Of a DNA stretch of 64,000 bases, positions 37,501-47,772 are shown piece by piece. Numbering within the stretch: position 1 is the first letter of the stretch; each line of letters begins with the position of its first letter. The notes beneath the pieces are model-generated. The model was not told the DNA's origin. It searched no databases and was given only the letters and a program-made list of their open reading frames with translations. Location: assembly GCF_008831285.2 (NCBI RefSeq), contig NC_045151.1:987544-1051543 (forward strand), read 5' to 3'. The position numbers and the translations under genes are program-made. This DNA is from Nymphaea colorata (Eukaryota > Streptophyta > Magnoliopsida > Nymphaeales > Nymphaeaceae).

Positions 37501-40500
37501 AAAGGCTTATAGTAATTGTTTTGGAAATGTTACGCATTTGCATATGCATGCTAGAATTGATAACTGTTTAGGACAGATGAGGCGGGGTATCGAGTCGAGT
37601 GTCTCCTCGACCCCCAATTGTGCATTAGAAAGCATCCTAGAATGATAACTGCATAGGACAGCTACGAGCCCACCACAGATTGAGACTACTCTCTGTGGTT
37701 TGGCTAAGTTTTCAAAGATGTGATTGTTAAGATGATGAATGTGAATGTTATGTTTATTGAATACCCATTGCCGCGGGCAATGATGCAAATGACAGAGGGT
37801 AGTTGTACCCATATGTTATGACGGCTAGCCAAAACTGTTGTGGTTATGTGTAACCCTCGTGTGGAGGCAATTGGAGGTGTGGGTTCACTCGTGAAGTGAA
37901 CCAACCTCATGAGCTAGCCAGTTAATTGTGTTTGTGCAAGTATAAGTATAAGAATGAAAGAATAAGAGATGAGAGGCCAGTGGAATGTGACTAGGTGTTT
38001 GGAAGTTGTCCCGCTTTCGCCACTGGTCTCGCCTGTTCGGAGCGCAGGCGGTGCAAGGCCCCAGGGTACTGTTGTGTGATGTGCTTGGAGCGTAGGCTCC
38101 CGCCTTCCCAACTTGGGTGTCCTAGGGAAGACTGAGTATCTCTCCTTGGAATTCACACATCCATGGATGAGTGCTCTACCGCTGCAGTGGATAGATGGAT
38201 CCATACTGTTCTGGGCCACCACGGGGGTTGTCTCTCGGCTGTGGGCCGCCCGCGGTGTGCACGTGTCTTTGTTTGCACCCACAGAAACTGTAAATTCACT
38301 GATGGTAATGAAACTGAAATGTATGTGATTGAAATGTACAGGATTGTTGTGCGTGTGACTGTTGTGCTTATGAATGCAAGTGACATGTTTGAGGATGCCT
38401 TGCATGTGATCGAAATTATGTTATTGTAGCCATTGAGTGGCCTCTGCATGTCGTGTCCTGACACGACATAATGATAGATTGTTCTGATGTTTGATTGTAT
38501 AATTGAGCCCTACCTAAGTGGGTTTGGACTTTTCCTGGCTTGTTGTCATACTGTGAAGGCTAAGCCTTCAGTTGTTTCTCTTTTCAGGTTTTGGCGGACC
38601 CGGGGCAGCAAGCTGAGCAGATGGCTACACTCACGTCCTACTGAGGAGGTTTTGGTTTTGGTTTTTGTAGTGCCGGCACGTCGGGTTTTGGTTTTACTGA
38701 TGCCTTGTTTTTTATTAGGCATCGATGTTGTGATTTTGGGGCATTTTTGGTCAAATGTACAGCTAAACTGAAAGGCTATATAAAATGGAAAGCTTGCCCC
38801 ATTGTTTTGAATTGCTTGGCTCATTTCTTTTTGAACTGATGTGTAGTCACACCTCAATGTTGGAGTTTAGAAAAAAAAATGGTTGTGTCAAAAGGTCGGA
38901 GTGTGACATATACTCCTCTTCAAAATGGAGTTGCTGAGAGAAAAAACTGTCAGTAGCTTTACTGTTCCAAAGGAATCTTCCAAAATATTATTGGGGAGAT
39001 GCAGTCATTACTAGTGCCTATTTGATTAATTGCATACCTAGTCGAGTGCTAAATGGTCGTACACCTTACTCCATGCTTCCAGGGAGTAGCCGACCTTTCC
39101 ACCTCCCTCTTCAGTTCTTTGGATGTGTGTGTTTCATTCATAATCACAGCCCGAATGTAAAAAAACTTGACCCCAAATCAATTAAGGGAATATTTCTTGG
39201 GTATTCTCCTACTCAAAAGGGGTATAAATGTCTAGATCCCACCACTGGTCGTGTTCACATTACCAAGGATGTCACATTATTGGAACATGTCTCTTATTTT
39301 GGTGAGAATTCTCTTCAGGGGGAGAAGTCAATGTCTAAGGAAGAGTATTCTCTAAGTCAGGACATTCAGTTTACAAATTTTCTAAATTACGGGTGTGAAG
39401 AGAATCCATCTGTCGATGTGCTTGGAAAAGAAGAAGATGAGACATCTATTGAGGTACATGAACAGGGAAAGGAGAGAGAGTGTCCTATGGAGACAGAGAA
39501 AGAATGCAATCGTCTGTTCGGGCAGGTGTATTCTAGGAGGAGAGTTTGTACTGACAAGGTGATTGATAGTGAGAAGCCCACTCCGAATCTCAATCATACT
39601 TCTTCCTTGGATGACCCAAGTCATGCTCAGAAGCAACCTGTTGAGAGAGAAAGTCAAACAGAAAATGAAAATGATGATCTTCCCATTGCCCTAAGAAATG
39701 GTGTCAGGTCATGTACCCAACACCCTATTGGTAACTTTGTATCTTATCCTAGATTGAGCACTGACTACAAATGTTTTGTATCCTCTTTGTTTGTGGCTGT
39801 GATTCCCAGGAGTGTTACAGAGGCTCAGAGTGACCCCAAGTGGACTCATGCTATACAAGAAAAGATGGAGGCCTTAGACAGAAATCAGACATGGAAGGTG
39901 GTAGAGATTCCTGAAACAGCTCATTTGGTGGGGTCAAAGTGGGTCTACACCATTAAGTACAAACCAGATGGGAACATTGAGAGGTACAAAGCACGTCTGG
40001 TGGCCAAAGGGTTCAGTCAGAAATATGAGATTGACTACTTAGAGACGTTTGCCTCAGTTACGAAGATGAAGACTGTTAGGGTTATCATTTCTTTGGCCGT
40101 ACTGAAGGGTTGGAAATGTGCCAACTCAATGTTAAAAATGTCTTTCTCAACGGAGATCTCAAAGAGGAAGTATATATGTGTATGCCCCCGGGTTTTGAGA
40201 AACCTGGAAAATGCTGTAAACTGAAGAAGGCTTTGTATGGGCTCAAACTGTCTCCTCGAGCATGGTTTGAACGTCTCAGACTTGTTATGAAGAAGCATGG
40301 TTACAAACAAGAAAATGGAGATCATACTCTCTTTGTAAAGAGGATAGAGGGTAAAGTTACTCTACTGCTGGTTTATGTTGATGATATGATTGTTATAGGT
40401 GATGATGAAAAAGAGATCGCAAGATTAAAGGGTTTACTATCGACTGAATTTGATCTCAAGGATGTTGGCAAGCTAAAGTATTTCCTTGGTATTGAAATTG

Positions 40501-43500
40501 CCATATCAGGTACAACTCTTGTGTTTAATCAAAGGAAGTATACCTTGGATTTACTGAATGAGACAGAAAAACTGGGATGCAGACCAGCTTCTACTCCTTT
40601 GGATGTTGGGCACAAACTCGGTAGCAAGGATGGAGAACTTTTGTGTGAAGAAGCTAAAGGGAGATATCAACGGCTAGTTAGTAAATTGATATACCTCACT
40701 CTGACTAGATCAGATATCACCTTTGTTGTAAATGTGATGAGTCAGTTTATGCATGCACCTACGGATGTGCACTTAAAGGCTGTAGATAGAATCCTGTGCT
40801 ACTTGAAGAAGAATCCTGACAAGGGAATTCTATATGTAAAACAAAGATCTATAGAAATTGAAGGGTATTCTGATGCAGACTGGGCATGCTGTGTTGACAC
40901 CAGGAGATCTACTTTAAGGTACTGCATTTACTTGGGGGGAAATCTAGCTGTTTGGAGAAGCAAGAGACAAGATGTCTGCTCCCGCTCAAGTGCAGAGGCT
41001 GAATATCGGGCAGTTGTTACTGGAGTATCAGAGTTGTTGTGGCTAAAGATCTTGCTGACTGATATTGGGATAGAGATTGAAGGGCCTATGAGGATGTATT
41101 GTGACAACAAGTCTGCTATTAACTTGGCTAACAATCCAGTGCTTCATGATCGAACAAAGCATGTTGAGATTGACTGTCACTTCATTAGAGAAAGAATTGA
41201 TACCAAGGAGTTAACATTACCACACATGAAGTCTGAAGACCAAACTGTTGATATTCTAACTAAAGCTTTACATGTAACTCCATTTGAGAGAAATGTATCC
41301 AAGTTGGGCATGTTTGATATGTATGCCCAACTTGAGGGGGAGTGTTGACGGATCTTGATGTATGGGTCCGGGTCTGGACTCGATCCATTATGTCCTAGTT
41401 TGGGCATACTTATACCATTGTAAACCCTAATCTTATGAGTTAATGAAGTTTCTAAGAGAGAGAGAGTCTGGCGGCTAGTGGGCACCAGTCCTCCTTACCC
41501 GTGGTTTTTTCCCTCTAGTTGAGGGTTTTTCCACGTTACATCTGTGTTCGAACTTTGGTTCTTGTGCATCTATTATTTCTACAAAAAAAATGCAATTAGA
41601 TAAATCTCCATTAATCCACATAATACTTGAATTAGTGGAAACACAATTAGACATCAACCTTTCATCTAATGTTCCCGTTCCCCCCACCCCCCAAACAGTT
41701 CAACCTGTCAATACTCTGATCAAACGGACTACCATTTCGGCTCTATAAATTTCATATAAAAGATGTCAATACTCTGATCAAACGGACTACCATTTCGGCT
41801 CTATAAATTTCATATAAAAGAACATCATGACCTGAGTGTAGTCTATACAGTTTATGCATTGAATGACAGTATGACCTGATATTCTAAATTTCTAACCCCA
41901 GAATACATTCTGATAATCAAACTTCATTCAAAATAGCTATCTATCATGAGAAAATCAAGCAAAGACAAATCAAAGAACCACTTTATTGAGAAAAAGGGGA
42001 ACAATAAAGATAAACAGACTCAGGTTCTCAAGATGAGAAACAAGAAACATTTATAGATAGGCTCCAGAAGGCATGCCATGAAGTTAGGAGAAGCATGGTA
42101 TCCACGATACAAATCAGAAAGTGAGAAATGTTTATGAGTAGGCTCTGAAAGGCATGTCAGTTGATGATTAGCATGGTATTCATGACAGAAGACATAAATG
42201 ACTTGAGAGGCTGATAATGAGAGACTTTGATTATAACTATGCTCATATATTGACACCATCAGGTGGTGCTTTTTCTAATACGAAGATCATTGTTGGCTCA
42301 ACATAAATTAGAAAATACCACTTTGAGATGTCAATGTTTTTATGTTCACTACATAGGGAATACCACCTTCCAATGGCATGTTAGTAATATCAGCAAAAAA
42401 GTGACTTTATTATGTTAACCATAGAGAGGTATTTCTTATACAAGGAATTTGTTTTGCCCCTTAAATCAAAGATTCAGTAACCCCTGTCAGCAATAACCAA
42501 TGTAATAAACTATTCCTTGTTATCCTTTCCTTAAAGCACCTAACTTCAGGATGAGGAAAAACCAGTCCAATCAACCATAAGAACTATGAATATGATCAAT
42601 ATCTACAATGTAAGAACCGTATAAGCATTCTCAATTTAATCAGAATGCAATATAGGACAATGTGACAAAAAAACTCACCGCAATGTCTCTGTAAGTCGCC
42701 TCAAGAATGTAAACTTCATACCCCGACCTCTATCACATTAAAAAGGAAAGCATGAGCCCAAGGAGCCAAACACACTAGAAGAGCCTTAGAGAACCTAAAA
42801 TATTGTAGACTTAGCCTACCCATGAGAAATTGACAATCACATTAGAAATACGGCATAAGGAAGAAGAAAAACAAAAAGAAGCAAAGGTGCTAGAGCACCC
42901 AGTAGTGAATCTAGTAGAAAGACAAGAGGTAGAACAATAAATAGGTTTTGTAACAGAGCATGGAGCACCAATGGTAGGTTGAGTGCTTCCACCATAATTA
43001 GAAGATTTTTTTTTTTCTAATACTACTTCAGGTTGTCAACCTAAGACGGCTATGACTACCAAATATTTGGTATAAAAAATAAATAATGCAATTGGGAGGT
43101 GGTTTCAACTTAAAGATATTATGTTTTTGAAATTTGTATTTTGTTTTGTACTTTTAATGATGTGACGAAAGAGATCAGACCTAAGAATGTTTTGTGGTTA
43201 ATCATGGATGATGCAACAAAACGTAAAGTTGTGTATAGAATGCTGGCTTCAGAGTATGGGCATTCTTTTGGACTCCATAATCTACTCATTGCCACAATCT
43301 TATGCTCAAGGATCATGGTGAGATGGATGAGATGAAATCAATTGTTAAACAAAGCCAAGAGATTACAAAAGATTCACAATTATCCTGATGTGTTAGGTTT
43401 GATGAGAAAATATACACATGGGGTTGACTGATCTGACCTTCACAAACTAGATTTGCTACAATTGTTTGCAGACATTTTTAAGTCCCAAATGGATTCTCCA

Positions 43501-46500
43501 TCCACAAGCTCATAAGAGAAAATCAAGGGAAGTTGTGAACATTGTGTTGGACAGTTGAATCATGTTTTAATTACTGAAAGTCATGATACCCTTATTAAAG
43601 TTTTAAGATCGGTAGATACTGAAGAAAAGCCTGCCATGGGGTACCTGAACCTCTATGAAGTTATGGAGCAGCAAAGGGAAAATTAAGGAGCACTTCAAGG
43701 AAAAGAAGTTGCATATGGCCACATAAAATATTACAGTTATGAGGTGGACTGGGCAACTTTATCATGCCCTTCATGCAGCAGCATATTACTTCAATATTAT
43801 GTTGAGGTATTCTGGAAAATTTAAAATGGATAGAGAGGAGAACAAAAGTTTACTAGACTGCATTGAGAAATTAGTCATTGAACCTATTGTGCAATGAAAA
43901 TATATGTTAATTGTCAAGGTGACATGGGAAGAAGTGCAGTCTCTTGAAACAAAACCACAACTTGTCAAGGTATTATAGACACAATTTATCTTTCATAATT
44001 GTCATTCAGTAACTGTATTTATTGTTTCTCATAATGTTTTATTTATATTTACATATATGGTGGAATAGGTTTGTGATTGACTGCCCAAACCTTAAAGATT
44101 TCACAATCAAATTCCTCAGTTAGACGTACAATGCAAGTGCATATGAAACAAATGAGAGTATTTTCCAACAAATCAATACTAAAAAAAGAAAAAGACTATA
44201 ACATAAAAGAGCTGAATGACCTTGTTTATGCTGCATATAATATGTGTGAAATGAGATAAAGGTAGTAAGTTATTGTAAACCCATTAATCTACACTTGCTT
44301 TTTAATATATATTGAGTTATTAGAAAAAACTTCAAGAAAAAAGCATAAGGCAAGTTGAATAAGGGCCTGCCACCAAAGACCGAATAGACCTGCTCAAAGG
44401 AAGATCTTTAGTGATTTGATATCAAAGGAGCAGAGAAAGTTTATACTTACGCCAGAAAATATGTTGAATTTGAAGCAGACGGTAAAAATGAAGATCAAAA
44501 CAAAGATGATCAACAAACAGATTCTCATTTGTCTTTTTATTTGAATAAGTTTGTTTCCTGATGTAGAAGACTAAGCTTTTTTTTTATGGGTTTTGACTTT
44601 ATTTGATTTATGCATGCCAAAAATTGATGAGTAGTCACTTCAATACTTATGCTTCACATGCTTTTTATAAAACACATTCTTCTTGATTTGTTCTATTTTT
44701 GTACAATTTTTCCTATTTTTATAATTTTTTGAAATTTTGAACATTAAAAAAATTAAATTTATAAATGTTTTGTGACATATCTAGCTATTGACCCAACTGA
44801 TATGGGTTACGTTATGTGCTTTAAAACATTTATTCTAACAATGAAACAGACAGCTATAAGCATCATTGGCTATACTTAGTCTGACTTCAGAATCCCAGTT
44901 TCTTAATATCAGAGTCCACTAGTTGGTTTCCACTCCACACAAGGAGAGTAGCCTCAAGGCAGAAGGTTTTGAATCCATTTATTACAATAATAAATGGTGG
45001 TATTCCAACCAACATGTTATTTTGCATAAACAACAAAAGCCAAGACCCATATTTTCACATGCATACAAGTACTGAGTACGAGATACTGTGAAGACCTTGT
45101 GGAGATGCCATAGTCATGCTTTGAAGCAGACGACCATAAAAAGGCATATGATATCTATTTGTATCATTAGGTTTTACTCTTAACAATTTGTCCAAGGAAC
45201 TACTAATATGCAAGTTTTAAACACAAGTGCAAAGTGAAGATTCACAAGAACAACAGAACCTGTTATCAGTCAAAAACAAGAAAAAGTGACAACAGAAAGC
45301 CATGAAAGTACTTACTAAGGTTGTCAAAACAGAGAAAAAGGTTATACCTTTGCAGGTGCCAAAAATTGAGCAAAATCAGCTAACCACAGATTTCCGTCAT
45401 CCACTAAGAAAAGGACACATTCCACCAACAAATGGGTCAATTGTCGAACAGCACTGCATCTGTGGTTAGTGAAACTGAAGCGGCATGAAGACACCGCATT
45501 TTGCTATCCTAAACCATGCTAGAAGTATTCAACTTACCAATCAAAAGCAGCTAAAGTAACAAAAGAACCTATCACAATTTCATGGATCTACCCTTAATCG
45601 TAGCTAGTTTAGCTAACAATTACAAGTTACAAAGGGGTAACTTTTAATACCCATTCCAAGCAAGTGACCGAAATCCAAATACAGTATGGGCAAGCAAATG
45701 TATTCAAGGCAAACATAGCAAATGAAATGAAATGAAAAAAGGTACTTTCCACAAGAATGCATTTACATTTGAAAAGTATAACATTTCACAAAATATATGA
45801 CGAATTTCAATTAATACTCACACAAGAGCCAAATCTACCAGGAAAAAATGCCGAACCAGAATCAAAATAAAAAATCAAGAAATAATACAATTCATCTCAT
45901 AATGCAAATTTAACCAAAAACTCATACCAATCACAAACTTGAAAATTCCATCCTCTAGTGTCTTCTTAAACGCTTTCAACATGCTTGCTCGATAGGCCTA
46001 CCATAGAATAACAAAATAATGATATATAGAAGGTTCAGTGCATTTAAATTTTGCAACTATGATAATTTTCATGGCCAAGACAAACTCTATGTTTCCCAGA
46101 CCATCAGCAAACTTTTTGGTCTTGACTCTGAATCTCTGATCAACATACAAAATCTTTGGTGCCATTTGTAGAACCCAAATGTTAGGAGAATGCTTTGAAG
46201 TATGCAGAACAGTTCAATGCCATTATTTCACTCTGACTTTTCAGACACATACAGTCTCAAAATAAAAAGTTTCAAATTTTCATCTATAAAGCAAAAGAAT
46301 GAACATCGATACATCATAGAAGTACTAAAGAATCAGAACTTTCCCCAACAAATTTTCAAAATATAGAAAAATAAATCCAAAATGAAGGATCAACATTGTG
46401 AATTGTCTAACTGTATTTAAAGGACCATACCAAAGAAAAAACAAAACTAATCAAATTTTCCACAAGACTAAGAAACTTTGGTTTTTCCAACATCAATTTT

Positions 46501-47732
46501 GCAACTGATATCTTGTGAAAACAAATACAGAAACAGTTTCATATGCTACTTGAGTCAAAAAGCTGACAAGTGGATTCATGTTTATGCAAAGATAAGAGAA
46601 TAGCAAATTCTGGAAAAGTGCAATGACATCAGAAAGAGGCAATGATAAAAAACATGTATCCCATGACAATGTCCGTAAAACAAAATTTGGAAGATGATGG
46701 AAGTTCCAAATGCAGTTCTTATAATGTAAAAAAGCATTCCAAAATGCTACCTCCTCCATTTCTGGCTCATAACAGTACTCCATTACTTTCTTTGTGATGG
46801 TCCGCTTCCCCTTGGCAGCTCCAGAAGTTTTGGAACTTTCGCTCTCCTCAACCTGTTTCAGCTACTTTTTCAATCTCCAGAAAATATCAATGCTCTTGAA
46901 ACTCAGACAGTGAGCATACAATAAGATGCCATGCAAGGGATAAGCAAATATTGACTGAAATTAGCAAGCACAATACACTATATTCAAAGAATAAACCTTT
47001 TCAACTTCAGTCATGAAGTAATCATCCATGGAATGGATTTGTAGTGCATTGCCACCATTTGAAACCTCTAAATCACTTAATGCCTTTACCAAGTAACTTT
47101 TACCACTTCCTGAAAACAATAAGTATTAATTTGTCTTATCTTTCTGGAACCAGTAAGAGACCAAAGAAAATAAACAAAATGATAAAATCATAAAAGTATA
47201 ATCCCAACACAAAGATAACACCACGTCACCAACCCATCTGTTAGAGGTAGAATTCCACTGGAAACAAGAATAGTAGAATCATAGAGGCAATCAGCATTCA
47301 ATTCATTGCTAACATGGTCCAAAAAGTACCCTTAAATAGCAAAAAAACACAAATTATGATGTGTATGAGTTAGACAAACAAGATATAGATGTGATATAAT
47401 AGCCAAAAAGTTATATCATCAGTTGTTTCAACTTTCATGGTCACTATTGTGAATCAACAAGTGACAACCTAGGAAGAAAAGAAGAAGGTAGTGAGGAATT
47501 TGGAAACATAATAAGAGTAACATTACAAATGTTAATGTAGTGTGAAATGAAGTTGCAGATTATACCTCTTTACTGGGGAAGACGGTAAACAGTGTTTCCC
47601 CTATCATGCACATAGTTAAATAAAAAATTGAAAAATCTTCACAAGTATGTAAAATGTACACGGATACCTTGTGTTTGAAACATTTAAACCTGACCCAGGC
47701 ATTTCCTTCAATACTTCTTAATACCCGTGTAA

Positions 47733-47772
<40 letters not shown>

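Larger units (their letters stand above)
33547..41583 (+). mobile_element. Ty1/copia retrotransposon, full-length but inactivated and interrupted
   Basis: LTRs lie at 33547-33788 and 41343-41583, with a PBS TGGTATCAGAGC (33789-33800) matching initiator tRNA-Met and a polypurine tract TTGAGGGGGAG just before the 3' LTR. The order of domains is gag, protease, integrase, RT, RNase H, which is the copia arrangement. The integrase is split by a 2.9-kb solo LTR. Removing that leaves an element of about 5.1 kb, typical for the superfamily. There are in-frame stops near the gag start and frameshifts in integrase and RT. The flanks (GAAAAC / AAAAAAAA) give no perfect target-site duplication. Confidence 0.92.
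32856..42678 (-). other. giant intron of the YLPM1-like gene hosting nested retrotransposons
   Basis: A 9.8-kb intron between the exon ending ATYRDIA and the one starting GCAARNVHGF. Most of it is the copia element at 33547-41583, which contains a solo LTR at 36018-38908. Outside the element it shows a 140-bp tandem duplication, a 58-bp tandem duplication and an imperfect roughly 85-bp duplication at about 42040-42210. The flanking exons stay in frame (17 and 35 codons), so correct splicing would still give an intact protein. Confidence 0.85.
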
